Positions 8,560 to 18,039 of a DNA stretch of 64,000 bases are shown here, in pieces. Below the pieces are notes generated by a model. It was not told where the DNA came from, did no database searches, and was given only the letters and a program-made list of their open reading frames with translations. Source of the stretch: UBA7328 sp965247965. Lineage in GTDB: Bacteria > Bacteroidota > Bacteroidia > Chitinophagales > Saprospiraceae. The stretch's first letter is position 1. Each line of letters opens with the position of its first letter. A program made the position numbers and the translations under genes. Location of the stretch: assembly GCA_965247965.1 (NCBI GenBank), contig OZ252053.1, forward strand, positions 5,580,001 to 5,644,000, read 5' to 3'.

Positions 8560-9910
8560 ATCATGTCAAATATTACAATAAGATGACATATATATTTAAT
8601 TTGTGATATGTTTAAACGTAGTACAAATTCACAAGTTGATCTATTCAAATCGATAGGAGGGATGCTATCAGAACGGAAGCGAGAGCTTCTGGATGATCCA
8701 AATGGTTGGCATAATATATTTTTTAAAGAAGTGGTATCTCGCATAGACGAAGGATTGTTCGAGGTGCTTTATAATCAAGGAGGCCGGCCCAATTGCTCAA
8801 TTAGAGTTTTAATGGGAATGATTATCCTTAAAGAAGGTAAAGGTTGGACTGATGAACAACTTTTTGATGAATGTCGATTCAACACCAGGGTCATGCTTGC
8901 TTTGGGATATTCGAATATAAATGAGGATATTCCGACCGAATCGACTTACTATAAGTTCAGACAGAGCATGGTAGAGTATAATGAAGACCATGGGGAGGAT
9001 TTGATGAAGGCGGCATTTAAACAAATCACTATTGGGCAGATAGAGCAATACAAGGTGAGCGGTAAGAAAATACGATTGGATTCGAAGTTGATTAATTCCA
9101 ATATTGCACGCTGCACTCGAGTCCAGATGATAATCGAAGCTGTACGAGTATGCAGTAAAGACCTTATGGTAGAACTGCTTACAGATCAATTGGATAAAGA
9201 ATCATGCGAGCTTTTAGAAAAGCTAAAAAGCCAAAGTGCCTCCAATATTGTCTACCCATTAAACAAAAAAGAAAAAGAGGAACTGCTAGTAGGTATGGGT
9301 AAGATCATAAAGGTACTCTTGAGTCATGGCCAGGCGGCGGGATTGACAGGCTACCAAGATCTCAAGCGGCTCTACGAAGAACAGTATGAAGAACAATCAG
9401 AGGAATCTAATGAGCAAAAACCTCCGAGTGCCTCTGATGATAAAACAAAAATCAGCGCGGTCTGTGATGAATCTGAACAGCAAACTAAACAGGAGAATAC
9501 TCCGAGACCCAAAGCTGCAAGAGACATATCGAGTGGCAGTGTGCAGTCCATTCATGATCCTGATGCTGCCTACCGTACTAAAGGTAAAGCAGAAAATAAA
9601 CAGACCATATCGGGCTATCATGCCAACATAAGTGAAACGTGTACAGAAGAAAATGAAATAGACCTAATCGTAGATGCCCAGGTAGTACCGGCCAATATTA
9701 CAGAAGACGAGTTTTTAATCGAATCTATCGACCATATCCAGGATGTATTAAATCCAGATAAGGATGAATCAGGTCAAGAAAAGAATAAAATAGAACAGGC
9801 CATCACGGATGGCGGATACGACAGCAAGGCCAACAGAAAAGCAATGTCAGAAACGACCACGCCCGAATGGAAGTTAGCTAATACAAAAGGGGGAAAGCAG
9901 GCCTATACGG
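8560..9910 (+). mobile_element. Truncated IS1182-like insertion element
   Basis: The region between the two minus-strand gene fragments is occupied by a transposase gene lacking its 3' end. The right boundary is about 9908-9915, where the transposase reading changes into the cyclase fragment. The left boundary lies between 8554 and 8607. I could not identify terminal inverted repeats or a target duplication, consistent with deletion of the right end. Boundaries are approximate. Confidence 0.6.
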
Positions 9911-9933
9911 ACGGGGATTGTAGGTTCACTTAG
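8608..9933 (+). pseudogene. IS1182-like transposase, 3' truncated
   Basis: 441 residues. The N-terminal DUF772 region is clear (GRPNCSIRVLMGMIILKEGKGWTDEQLFDECRFN). DDE catalytic motifs can be seen as IRLDSKLINSNIA, DPDAAYRTKGK and ITDGGYDSKANR. A low-complexity E/Q-rich stretch lies at about residues 250-310. Full members of this group run on for roughly another 80-100 residues; here the family sequence stops after WKLANTKGGKQAYT and the last residues (DGDCRFT) come from the neighbouring cyclase fragment. The element is therefore unlikely to move. Confidence 0.75.
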
Positions 9934-10176
9934 GAATGCGAGTTGTGCTTCTTTCGCACAATTCACGGCATCCACAGCGCTATCAAATGTGCAAAAACAA
10001 CCGTCACCTAAGTCGTTGATTATCAGTCTGTTGTAGGTGGTTACTTTTTGATTTAAGGTCTCTCTGAATTTGTTTAATGTGCTGCGTGCCTGTTTTTCAT
10101 CTTTTATTACAATACCGAACTTCTCTAACACCCAATTTTTTGCTTTTACACCTCGAGCATCCCTCCTTTGCACCAT
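9914..10176 (-). pseudogene. Adenylate/guanylate cyclase domain, N-terminal fragment
   Basis: Reading on the minus strand, the fragment contains IINDLGDGCFCTFDSAVDAVNCA and then TIPVRIGL, which match class III nucleotide cyclase catalytic domains (the GDG metal-binding loop region and the RIGLH strand). After RIGL the sequence turns into transposase DNA. A possible start is the ATG at 10176, 18 bases from the divergent acyltransferase start. The preceding residues do not show the usual FTDIVG strand, so even this end may be incomplete. It belongs with the TPR fragment at 8344-8553. Confidence 0.6.
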
Positions 10177-10194
10177 CAGCAAAAACAAATCATC

Positions 10195-11424
10195 ATGGAA
10201 AAAACAAAGATCAGAAGATACGACCTCGATTGGATAAGAGTGCTCGTATTCGGCCTGCTTATAATGTACCACGTCGGTCAGTTTTTTGGGCCGTGGAATT
10301 GGCACATTAAGAACAATATTATCTACAATGATTTGACAATTCCGATGTCTTTTGTCAACCAGTGGCGGCTGTCTTCACTCTTTCTGATTTCGGGTATGGG
10401 TACGGCCTTCGCGCTGTCGTTTCGGTCGGTCCGAAAGTATTCTAAGGAGCGACTATCTCGATTGGGAATACCTTTTCTTTTTGGTACATTGGTAATCATA
10501 GCGCCACAAGTGTACATCGAACGATTTATGTACGGTCAGTTTGGCGGGAGCTATTTTGATTTTTATCCGATTGAATTTTTTAAAGGGATTTACCCAACCG
10601 GCAATTTCAGTTGGCACCACCTTTGGTTTTTGCCTTATCTGCTTATCTTTTCTTTGGTACTTGGGCCTGTATTTGTCCGCCTTCGCGATCGACCAAATCA
10701 TCGTCTTCTTCGCTTTTCGCGAAAGCTAATCAAGAAAAAATGGGGTCTTTTCGCGCTCATGGTCCCACTGTATTTTACAGAAGCCATGCTCGAACCTTTC
10801 TTCCCTGTCTCTCATGCTCTTTACAATGATTGGTTCACTTTCGTGAACTTTCTCATCATCTTTTTCTACGGCTTTCTGTTCATTGCTATTAAAGAAGATT
10901 TTTGGCCTGCTGTTGATCGATTGAAAAAACCATCACTATTCATAGGCATTATCACCTATTCACTTTTACTATTCTATTTCTGGCGAGTCGAGGACACGAT
11001 AGCTATCCATTTTATGGAAGCCTTTGTAAAAGTTCTGAATTGCTATGCATGGATGATCGCTATATTCGGATATGAAGCCGTTTACCTCAACAAATCGAGC
11101 AAATTACTTTCTTACTGCAATCGAGCCGTTTATCCTTTTTACATTTTTCACCAAACTCTGATCATTATTTTTGCTTACTTCATGTACGATAAGGATTGGA
11201 GCTTTTGGACTAAGTTTTCTTTACTTACTGTAGCGACGTTTTTGGGATGCTGGATTTTATATGAAATTGTGAAGAGGTTTGCTCTTGGAAGGTTGTTATT
11301 TGGCATTAAAGCTAAAAAATCTGCAAAGCCGCCTGGGAAGAGTGTGCCGGGAGATACACACATTTCGTTAAAGAGAAAACGGACACCGCAGGAGGTCGCC
11401 GTGGCATTTGCGGAAACGGGCTAA
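10195..11424 (+). CDS. Acyltransferase family 3 (OpgC/MdoC-like) membrane protein
   Basis: 409 residues from ATG 10195. The protein has about ten hydrophobic segments and the family pattern: YDLDWIRVLVFGLLIMYHVGQF at the start (catalytic-type Arg and His), WRLSSLFLISGMGTAFAL, and SWHHLWFLPYLLIFSLVLGP. These inner-membrane enzymes transfer acyl groups (acetyl, succinyl) to extracytoplasmic glycans or lipids. The substrate cannot be told. The C-terminal 40 residues are basic and cytoplasmic. It is divergent from the cyclase remnant and has no operon partner. An in-frame ATG at 10168 is less likely. Confidence 0.85.
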   Translation: MEKTKIRRYDLDWIRVLVFGLLIMYHVGQFFGPWNWHIKNNIIYNDLTIPMSFVNQWRLSSLFLISGMGTAFALSFRSVRKYSKERLSRLGIPFLFGTLVIIAPQVYIERFMYGQFGGSYFDFYPIEFFKGIYPTGNFSWHHLWFLPYLLIFSLVLGPVFVRLRDRPNHRLLRFSRKLIKKKWGLFALMVPLYFTEAMLEPFFPVSHALYNDWFTFVNFLIIFFYGFLFIAIKEDFWPAVDRLKKPSLFIGIITYSLLLFYFWRVEDTIAIHFMEAFVKVLNCYAWMIAIFGYEAVYLNKSSKLLSYCNRAVYPFYIFHQTLIIIFAYFMYDKDWSFWTKFSLLTVATFLGCWILYEIVKRFALGRLLFGIKAKKSAKPPGKSVPGDTHISLKRKRTPQEVAVAFAETG

Positions 11425-11537
11425 GATTTTATATGAACGCAAAGACAGGGAGACGCAAAGAATGAAAAAGGATTTGAATAGGATTCTTTCCGCTATGCAA
11501 ACATGATAACCCACCATGTCGTGCTCAGCGTTGCTTA

Positions 11538-12272
11538 CTAAAAATCCATCAACAAAAACTGGACTTCTTTCCGCATCGACCGTCGTTGATTTCTACTTTC
11601 GGGTTGTTTCTCAGATCGATGTTTCTCTCTCATTTCTTCCCGCTCCTTTTCCCAACGTTCGAATAAGACTGCATTTTCTTCTCTGATTATTTCGAGTTCT
11701 TCACTGTACTTTTCCACAATTTCTCTCAGTTGCAACATTTTCTCTCTGTTCATGGCCTTTCGCTGACGTTCAACCCTTAGTTCCGATATGACCTCCCGAT
11801 CTTTATCGGCTAGCCCTTCGTCAAACTCCTTTCGAAGTTTTTGCATTTCTGCTATTACTCCCTGGTGATGGATTTTCATTTCCTCCCTCATTTCATGGCT
11901 TCTTTTTTTTCCTTCCATCCTTTGGTAAAGTACATTTGCCCGTCTTTCGAGTTTCATTTCTTCCAACTCCTTTTTTTGCTCATCGGTTAGTACGGCGTCG
12001 GTATGTTCCTTTTTTGTTTCCAGTTCCTCCTTAATTGTATCAATTTTGGCCGCTGCATCTAGGGTTTCATCTTTAGAGATGTCCTTCACACCTGTCCTGA
12101 ACTCCTTGTTGACTTTTTGTAATTGCTCCTTTTGCTCATCAGTAAGATCGAGTTGCGCCATCATCTCGTCATGCGATCGATTTCGCGGCTTTTCGAAATC
12201 GCTCGGCTGTGCTAAACTTGTCAGTCCGAAGTTCATCCCTGCCAATAAGGCCAAAATTTTTGTTGTGTACAT
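11538..12272 (-). CDS. Spy/CpxP-like periplasmic protein, coiled coil
   Basis: 244 residues. A signal peptide (MYTTKILALLAGMNFGLTSLAQ) precedes a highly charged helical protein rich in E, K, R and M. Two copies of the LTxEQ pattern are present (LDLTDEQKEQLQKV near residue 42 and AVLTDEQKKELEEM near residue 93), the signature of the Spy/CpxP/LTXXQ group of periplasmic helical chaperone-like proteins. The latter half is a long predicted coiled coil, longer than in Spy. It is monocistronic between the acyltransferase and the TIM-barrel gene. Role in envelope stress is only inferred. Confidence 0.7.
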   Translation of the reverse strand: MYTTKILALLAGMNFGLTSLAQPSDFEKPRNRSHDEMMAQLDLTDEQKEQLQKVNKEFRTGVKDISKDETLDAAAKIDTIKEELETKKEHTDAVLTDEQKKELEEMKLERRANVLYQRMEGKKRSHEMREEMKIHHQGVIAEMQKLRKEFDEGLADKDREVISELRVERQRKAMNREKMLQLREIVEKYSEELEIIREENAVLFERWEKEREEMREKHRSEKQPESRNQRRSMRKEVQFLLMDF

Positions 12273-12404
12273 TCTTTCTATTTTTTATTCGTTCACAATG
12301 ACATTTCGATGCATTAGATCAACGGTGGTCTAGAAGGTTTAATTTCTTATGGATAATTTAACAGTCAATAAAAATCTATATATTTCCCGAAAATTATTTT
12401 TAAT

Positions 12405-13262
12405 ATGAAACGCAGAACAGCAATTACGAGTTTGGCCATGGCCGCCGGAGCCGGTTTGGTTAACCCCAAAAGTGCACATGAGCCGGTCAAAAAACCTTTA
12501 TCACAACGCATCAACCACTCCGTATGCCGTTGGTGTTATAACAAAATTCCATTGGAAGAATTGGCTGATCGATCCAAGGATATCGGCCTGAGTTCCGTAG
12601 AGTTGCTTTGGCCTGAAGAATGGGATGTAGTTATTTCGCGCGGTTTGTCCTGTGCCATCTCTTTTGGCAGTAAATTGGGTATCGAAAAAGGATTCAACGA
12701 TCCACAATACCACGCACAATTGCACGCAGATTTCAAAGCTCTTATACCCAAAGCTGCTGATGCGGGACTAAAACAAGTCATCTGCTTTTCAGGAAATCGA
12801 AATGGAAAATCAGACCAGGAAGGACTCGAAAATTGTGCAGTTGGCGTCGAACCTGTTGTTAAGATTGCCGAGAAGCATAATATTATTGTCTCAATGGAAC
12901 TGCTCAATAGCAAGGTAAATCACAAAGATTACCAATGTGATAAAACGCCTTGGGGAGTATCTTTGGTGGAGAAGGTAGGTTCGCCAAATTTTAAATTGCT
13001 TTATGATATCTACCACATGCAAATCATGGAAGGCGATGTCATTCGCACGATCAGACAATACGGTGACTACATATCACATTACCACACTGGAGGAGTGCCT
13101 GGGAGAAATGAAATAAACGAAAATCAGGAATTGTATTACCCGGCGATAATGAAAGCAATTGCTGATTTGGATTACGAAGGTTTTGTAGGGCAGGAATTTA
13201 TTCCAACTAGAAACGATCCGTTTGTTTCGTTGGCGGAAGGGGTTACAATTTGTGATATATGA
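12405..13262 (+). CDS. Exported TIM-barrel sugar isomerase, hydroxypyruvate isomerase-like
   Basis: 285 residues. The N-terminus MKRRTAITSLAMAAGAG looks like a Tat-type signal. The rest follows the AP-endonuclease-2 TIM barrel of hydroxypyruvate isomerase/sugar epimerase proteins: SVELLWPEEW, MELLNSKVNHKDYQ, LLYDIYHMQIMEGD, HYHTGGVPGRNE and GQEFIPTRNDP. Metal ligands are probably the Glu of MELL, the Asp and His of YDIYHMQ and the Glu of GQEF. The reaction may be isomerisation of a keto/hydroxy acid or sugar. It is followed by the GMC oxidoreductase and its small subunit on the same strand, so all three may serve one oxidative sugar or polyol route in the periplasm. Confidence 0.85.
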   Translation: MKRRTAITSLAMAAGAGLVNPKSAHEPVKKPLSQRINHSVCRWCYNKIPLEELADRSKDIGLSSVELLWPEEWDVVISRGLSCAISFGSKLGIEKGFNDPQYHAQLHADFKALIPKAADAGLKQVICFSGNRNGKSDQEGLENCAVGVEPVVKIAEKHNIIVSMELLNSKVNHKDYQCDKTPWGVSLVEKVGSPNFKLLYDIYHMQIMEGDVIRTIRQYGDYISHYHTGGVPGRNEINENQELYYPAIMKAIADLDYEGFVGQEFIPTRNDPFVSLAEGVTICDI

Positions 13263-13274
13263 TGAATAATTCCA

Positions 13275-13299
13275 GCCAAAGTCTGGTCGGCCTTTGGTC
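13275..13299. repeat. Palindromic repeat, GCCAAAG type (copy 2)
   Basis: AGCCAAAG and CCTTTGGT flank a short spacer in the gap between the isomerase-like gene and the GMC gene. The arms match the other copies of this palindrome, with imperfect pairing. It could end transcription of the first gene or be a mobile REP-like unit. Confidence 0.5.
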
Positions 13300-13332
13300 C
13301 AAATAGTCAATAATGTATAATTTCAAAAGAAT

Positions 13333-15033
13333 ATGTACTTTAATTCACAAGGAACCGATGAAGTCACATACGATGCAATAGTCGTCGGTTCCGGAATAAG
13401 CGGCGGATGGGCCGCTAAAGAATTGACCGAAAAAGGACTCAAGACACTCGTCCTCGACAGAGGTAGAATGGTAAGACATGGAGAATATCCCACAGCAAAT
13501 TGGGATCCCTGGCACGCGCCTATGAGAGGCCGAAACGACTATGAAGAACAAAAAAAACACTATCCCAAGCAAAGTAGAACTGGATATACAACAAGTCAAT
13601 ACACGAAGCATTGGTTCGTAAAAGATGACGAGCATCCGTACAATGAAGACAAGCGATTTGACTGGTGTCGCGGCTATCACGTGGGCGGCAGATCGATCAT
13701 GTGGGGACGACAGGTCTACCGGTGGAGTGATCTCGATTTTGAGGCGAATGCTAAAGAAGACATTGGTATTGATTGGCCGATTCGTTATAAAGAGATAGAG
13801 CCTTGGTACGACTACGTTGAAAAGTTCATCGGTATACAGGGAATGAACGAAGGCCTCCACCAAGTTCCCGATGCTCAATTTATGGGCAATTTTCCATTGA
13901 ACTGTGTAGAGCAACACGCCCGTGAAAAGATAAAGGAAAAGTTAGGTTATACGCTCACCATTGGTCGAACGGCACAAATTCTCCAACCGCACAACGGACG
14001 AGGAAAATGCATGGTTCGAAATAGATGTTCAAGGGGCTGCCCTTTCGGCGCCTATTTTTCTTCTAATTCATCCACCTTACCTGCCTCCGAAGCGACGGGT
14101 AATATGACCATACGTCCGAATTCAATCGTGCATTCCGTGATCTATGATGCCGAAAGCGGTAAGGCAAAAGGTGTGAATGTCATCGATACGGAGACGATGG
14201 AAACCCATGAGTTTTTTGCCAATATCGTCTTCCTGTGTGCATCAACAGTTGCCTCGACAAGCATCATGTTGAATTCCAAATCAGAAAGATTTCCGAATGG
14301 ATTGGGCAATGATAGCGGAGAGCTGGGACACAACCTTATGGATCATCATTTTATGATAGGCGCAAGAGCTGATGTAGATGGATTTGAGGATAAATACTAT
14401 AAAGGTCGAAGGCCTACTGGTATCTATATACCTCGATTCAGCAATATTGATAAAAAATCAAAAAAGAACTACCTCAGAGGATTTGGTTACCAAGGTGGTG
14501 CAAGCAGAAGAGGATGGGGAAGTTATGTCACGGAACTCAAAGCTGGTGGCGGCTTCAAAGATGCGATGATGAAACCTGGCGAATGGAGTATGGGTATTAC
14601 CGCATTTGGAGAAATGCTCCCGCACCACGATAATAAAATGTATCTCAATGAAGATAAAAAAGACAAATGGGGTGTGCCGACAGTAACGTTTGACTGCGAA
14701 TTCAGAGAAAACGAGATGGCTATGCGGCCGGACATGAAAAATCAGGCTGCTGAGATGCTCGAAGTTTCGGGGCTCAAGAATGTATCGACCTATGACGACA
14801 TCGGCGGCCCAGGCTTAGGCATCCATGAAATGGGTACAGCCAGAATGGGCAGAGATCCAAAGACTTCCGTGCTTAATGCGTACAACCAGGTACATGCCGT
14901 TCCGAACGTCTTTGTGACAGACGGTTCTTGTATGACTTCGTCGGCTTGTCAGAATCCTTCGATAACATACATGGCCCTGACGGCAAGAGCAGTAGATCGC
15001 GCAGTAGACCAATTGAATAAAGTCAACATCTAA
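13333..15033 (+). CDS. GMC family oxidoreductase (FAD-dependent)
   Basis: 566 residues. The FAD-binding Rossmann motif is at about residues 15-45 (DAIVVGSGISGGWAAKELTEKGLKTLVLDRG). A second signature, GRGKCMVRNRCSRGCPFGAYFSS, and the C-terminal stretch HEMGTARMGRDPKTSVLNAYNQV followed by NVFVTDGSCMTSSACQNPSIT are typical of GMC oxidoreductases related to gluconate 2-dehydrogenase large subunits. It oxidises an alcohol group of a sugar or polyol. There is no signal peptide of its own; such subunits are often exported together with a Tat-signal small subunit, and one follows 10 bases downstream. Confidence 0.92.
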   Translation: MYFNSQGTDEVTYDAIVVGSGISGGWAAKELTEKGLKTLVLDRGRMVRHGEYPTANWDPWHAPMRGRNDYEEQKKHYPKQSRTGYTTSQYTKHWFVKDDEHPYNEDKRFDWCRGYHVGGRSIMWGRQVYRWSDLDFEANAKEDIGIDWPIRYKEIEPWYDYVEKFIGIQGMNEGLHQVPDAQFMGNFPLNCVEQHAREKIKEKLGYTLTIGRTAQILQPHNGRGKCMVRNRCSRGCPFGAYFSSNSSTLPASEATGNMTIRPNSIVHSVIYDAESGKAKGVNVIDTETMETHEFFANIVFLCASTVASTSIMLNSKSERFPNGLGNDSGELGHNLMDHHFMIGARADVDGFEDKYYKGRRPTGIYIPRFSNIDKKSKKNYLRGFGYQGGASRRGWGSYVTELKAGGGFKDAMMKPGEWSMGITAFGEMLPHHDNKMYLNEDKKDKWGVPTVTFDCEFRENEMAMRPDMKNQAAEMLEVSGLKNVSTYDDIGGPGLGIHEMGTARMGRDPKTSVLNAYNQVHAVPNVFVTDGSCMTSSACQNPSITYMALTARAVDRAVDQLNKVNI

Positions 15034-15043
15034 AGAGCTCAGA

Positions 15044-15700
15044 ATGAAAAGAAGAGATGCTTTAAAAAATACAGGATTAATATTGGGATATTCGCTTTCT
15101 GCAGGTTCGGCCGCTGCGATTATGAACGGCTGCAAAGCTCCTACGGCTGCGGATTGGATTCCTACTACTCTAGACACTAAAACTGTCGATGTAATAGCTG
15201 AACTCGCTGAGACCATTCTTCCGGCAAGTGACACACCCGGCGCTAAAGATGTGCTCGTACATCGATTTATCGATGAAGTTTTAAGCAACGCCTATGGCCC
15301 TAATCAAAAAGCACATATACTTGAAGGCATCAATAGACTTGATGTTACTTGTCAAGAGAAAATGGGGGACTCATTCCTGGATTTAGACGATGAGAAAAGA
15401 CTAGAGTTTGCGTTCATGATGGAGGATATAGCCGACCAGGCAAACGAAGAACGCTCTGCTGCACGGGCAGCAAAGGCCGAAACCAAAAATAAAGATATAG
15501 AACCTCCTAGAGCAGGCCCGATGACCCAGGAAGAACCTACTGAATTTGGCCATTATTATAAAGAGCTCAAAGGATTGATTGTTGCCGGATATTTTACTTC
15601 AGAACAAGTTGGCACGGAAGTGCTTGCTTACGATCCGGTGCCGCAGGAATACAATCCTTGTATGCCTGTTGGGGAGGATGTTAGGGCCTGGAGTCTGTGA
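15044..15700 (+). CDS. Gluconate 2-dehydrogenase subunit 3 family protein
   Basis: 218 residues starting 10 bases after the GMC stop. MKRRDALKNTGLILGYSLSAGSAAA is a twin-arginine-type signal followed by a Cys (NGCKAP), so the protein may be a lipoprotein. The body matches the gluconate 2-dehydrogenase subunit 3 family (VIAELAETILPASDTPGAKDVLVHRFIDEVLS; later YYKELKGLIVAGYFTSEQVG). The subunit accompanies the FAD subunit during Tat export and in the periplasmic complex. The stop is immediately followed by a GACGG-type repeat. Confidence 0.9.
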   Translation: MKRRDALKNTGLILGYSLSAGSAAAIMNGCKAPTAADWIPTTLDTKTVDVIAELAETILPASDTPGAKDVLVHRFIDEVLSNAYGPNQKAHILEGINRLDVTCQEKMGDSFLDLDDEKRLEFAFMMEDIADQANEERSAARAAKAETKNKDIEPPRAGPMTQEEPTEFGHYYKELKGLIVAGYFTSEQVGTEVLAYDPVPQEYNPCMPVGEDVRAWSL

Positions 15701-15736
15701 CGGCAGACGGTTAACGGTAGACGGCCAACGGTCGCG
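15699..15736. repeat. GACGG-type interspersed repeat (copy A)
   Basis: GACGGCAGACGG, TTAACGGTAGACGG and GGCCAACGG follow each other just after the small-subunit stop. The same units recur at 30336-30370 (reverse orientation), 62189-62212 and 62378-62413. The element probably is a small intergenic repeat family. Confidence 0.6.
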
Positions 15737-15783
15737 AAGAGATATTCATTTTCATAACTTTTTTTTCGGTCAACCCAATTTTA

Positions 15784-16818
15784 TTAATCCACATATCTCA
15801 CCAACTCCTGCCTAAGAAACAAAGAAAGCACTAGGCTTAGCGCACCAAGGAAGGCGAGCCACAGCGTAAAAAATAATTTTAGAACCAAGAAACAAGCTAA
15901 GTACCAAACAGGTACTAAAAAAATTGCAACGGCAAACTTTATCGAGCCCCCGAAGACAGGATCTTTGATAAATTTTAAAACATATCCGGCCATAAAAATA
16001 GGTGGATAATTAACGATTGTAAGAAAACCAAGGAACAGTTTCAGGAAAAAGTATGCCTCGTCCTTTTCAAAATCGAGTTCCGTTGCTCTTTCTCGTAACT
16101 TCTTGAAAATCAATCTCTCATGACTTCGAGTGAATACTTTAATGCGCTGATCGTATTGTTCATCATTTTCAGGAATAACCATTTGATACTTTAATTCTTT
16201 GGTCATTTTATCTCGTACTGCCGTGAGCGTGCGCCCCTTGTGTTCCTTGTAGTAGGCCAAGAAGTTTTGAATATTGATGGCCTTGCCATAATTCACGATT
16301 AACTTGAATCGCGGCCTGTGCCGTCTGAAAAAATTGAGCCCGACCGGTACGATATATATAGGTCGATCACTTTTCATTTGTGCTTGAAGTGCAACTCTGG
16401 CCGTACCTTTTGAAAGTGTGCGCAAAAAATATGGATAGCCGTGATAGGCCTCGGGAAAGATCATTAATGGTTTGCCCTCAAGCAGAAGGTTCACTGAGGC
16501 GGCAAATATCTGCTCGTTTTGAGCGGCCTTAGAGAATCCGTCTTTTCTTCTGAGTATCGGAAGCATATTCAACGCATCTAAAAGCCAAAGAAAAGGAGGT
16601 CGGAATACATCGGCCCTCGTAAAAAAAGAGACAGGTTCTCGCGAAAGCACCGCTATTATTATCGCGTCTAAGAATGCATTTTGATGATTTGGTGCGTAGA
16701 TGATTGCTCCGTCCTTTGGGAGGTTTTCAAACCCGTTGACTTCGATACGATTGAAATAAAGATTCACACCGATTTTGCACCATACCCAAAGAATCCGATA
16801 AAATAATCTTTTCATCAT
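15784..16818 (-). CDS. 1-acyl-glycerol-3-phosphate acyltransferase-like (PlsC family)
   Basis: 344 residues. The PlsC acyltransferase motifs are present: NHQNAFLD near residue 44 (H and D catalytic), the FFTRADVFRPP block, and FPEAYHG near residue 120. Two C-terminal hydrophobic segments (FGGSIKFAVAIFLVPVWYLACFLVL and LFFTLWLAFLGALSLVLSLFL) anchor it, longer than minimal PlsC. It probably acylates lysophosphatidic acid or a related glycerolipid at the membrane. Its ATG overlaps the stop of the upstream transporter gene by four bases, so they are co-translated. Confidence 0.87.
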   Translation of the reverse strand: MMKRLFYRILWVWCKIGVNLYFNRIEVNGFENLPKDGAIIYAPNHQNAFLDAIIIAVLSREPVSFFTRADVFRPPFLWLLDALNMLPILRRKDGFSKAAQNEQIFAASVNLLLEGKPLMIFPEAYHGYPYFLRTLSKGTARVALQAQMKSDRPIYIVPVGLNFFRRHRPRFKLIVNYGKAINIQNFLAYYKEHKGRTLTAVRDKMTKELKYQMVIPENDEQYDQRIKVFTRSHERLIFKKLRERATELDFEKDEAYFFLKLFLGFLTIVNYPPIFMAGYVLKFIKDPVFGGSIKFAVAIFLVPVWYLACFLVLKLFFTLWLAFLGALSLVLSLFLRQELVRYVD

Positions 16819-17714
16819 CTTTCAGATTGATACTTCCACCAGTATGCTAAACTAAGCCCTGAAATAAGGTGCCAAATGCCCCACCAAGCCGCTACTAATG
16901 CCATCCCCCCAAGACCATTGAAGAACGTAAATATAAGCAGCAAGCCCAAACCGGAATTTTGTATTCCTGTCTCGATGGACAATGATTTTTTATCCGGTAA
17001 TGTCAATCCGAAGGTATAACCAACCGTGTAACCCGTTGTCAGTGCAACAAAATTGTGAATCAGTACAATTGCCAGTACGTAGTACAGATTGTTCCAAAAA
17101 GCTTCGAAATTGAGCGCAAGTGCTCCAAGGATGATAGCACCGAATATGAGTAACGAGGCAATTCGCAATGCTTTTTCAATCTTTAAGGTGAGTTTCAAAT
17201 AATTTTGTCTCATCCACATACCCAGAACGAGCGGTATTCCCATTATGATGAATACGGTTTGTACCATTTCGATTATTGATATATCAATGTTCTGAAGAAA
17301 GCCGGATGTAGGTTCATACAGGCCAGACCAAAACGCAAAATTCAGCGGAGTGAGCGCAATGGCTAAGACACTAGCAACTGCAGTAATGCTTACAGATAAG
17401 GCGACATTGGCACGAGCTATCATAGACATAAAATTGGAGACATTGCCACCTGGGCATGCCGCTACCATAAACATTCCCAGGGCAATACCAGGAATCGGTT
17501 TGGCTATGAATACCAATACAAATGTGAGAAATGGAAGTAACAGGAATTGAGAAATAAGGGCAAAAAAAATGGATTTTGGGCTAGCCAAAATTCGCTTGAA
17601 ATCATCAATGGTCAGACCTAGCGCAACACTAAACATGATTATTCCGAGGCTTACATTTAGGACAAACGCTCCTTCTCGATTGAAGTGAACTACAAGTTGG
17701 TCGATTTCGTGCAT
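16815..17714 (-). CDS. Bile acid:sodium symporter (BASS) family transporter
   Basis: 299 residues with about nine or ten hydrophobic segments. The family pattern is seen as MFSVALGLTIDDFKRILASPKS, AACPGGNVSNFMSMIARANVALSVSITAVAS and SIETGIQNSGLGLLLIFTFF. BASS proteins move organic anions with sodium; substrates include bile acids, pyruvate and pantothenate, and none can be chosen here. First gene of a pair with the PlsC-like gene (ATGA overlap), so it could import a lipid precursor or simply be co-regulated. Confidence 0.9.
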   Translation of the reverse strand: MHEIDQLVVHFNREGAFVLNVSLGIIMFSVALGLTIDDFKRILASPKSIFFALISQFLLLPFLTFVLVFIAKPIPGIALGMFMVAACPGGNVSNFMSMIARANVALSVSITAVASVLAIALTPLNFAFWSGLYEPTSGFLQNIDISIIEMVQTVFIIMGIPLVLGMWMRQNYLKLTLKIEKALRIASLLIFGAIILGALALNFEAFWNNLYYVLAIVLIHNFVALTTGYTVGYTFGLTLPDKKSLSIETGIQNSGLGLLLIFTFFNGLGGMALVAAWWGIWHLISGLSLAYWWKYQSER

Positions 17715-17809
17715 AAGGTGGAAAAATAAGGAATCTTGAGTTCTGACTAGCTCGAAATAGATATCAATGATGTTGCCGTGTTAGGGAAATTCAACTTATT
17801 TTTGAAAGC

Positions 17810-17938
17810 ATGAGTACAGCAACACTTATTCAAACTATTGACACTGTAAAGGAAGATCAACTCATTTTAGTCTTGGATAGAATAAAAAAACATCTAAAAG
17901 AACTTCCTGAATCAAATCAACAGGATGATCGTAGATAG
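17810..17938 (+). CDS. Possible 42-residue peptide, unknown
   Basis: An ATG at 17810 opens a 42-codon frame, MSTATLIQTIDTVKEDQLI, ending PESNQQDDRR. It has an amphipathic helix and resembles the N-terminus of small antitoxin-like proteins that start by listing helix-forming residues, but no partner toxin follows. It could be a gene stub. Support is weak and rests on codon composition and helix pattern. Confidence 0.25.
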   Translation: MSTATLIQTIDTVKEDQLILVLDRIKKHLKELPESNQQDDRR

Positions 17939-18039
17939 GGACAAGGATGGTTCGATTGAGTTTTTGGGATTGAAGAGATTTCAAAAATAGATCTCTTACA
18001 AGTGCATCCGCAATGAAAATCTAATCATTCAATAAACAA

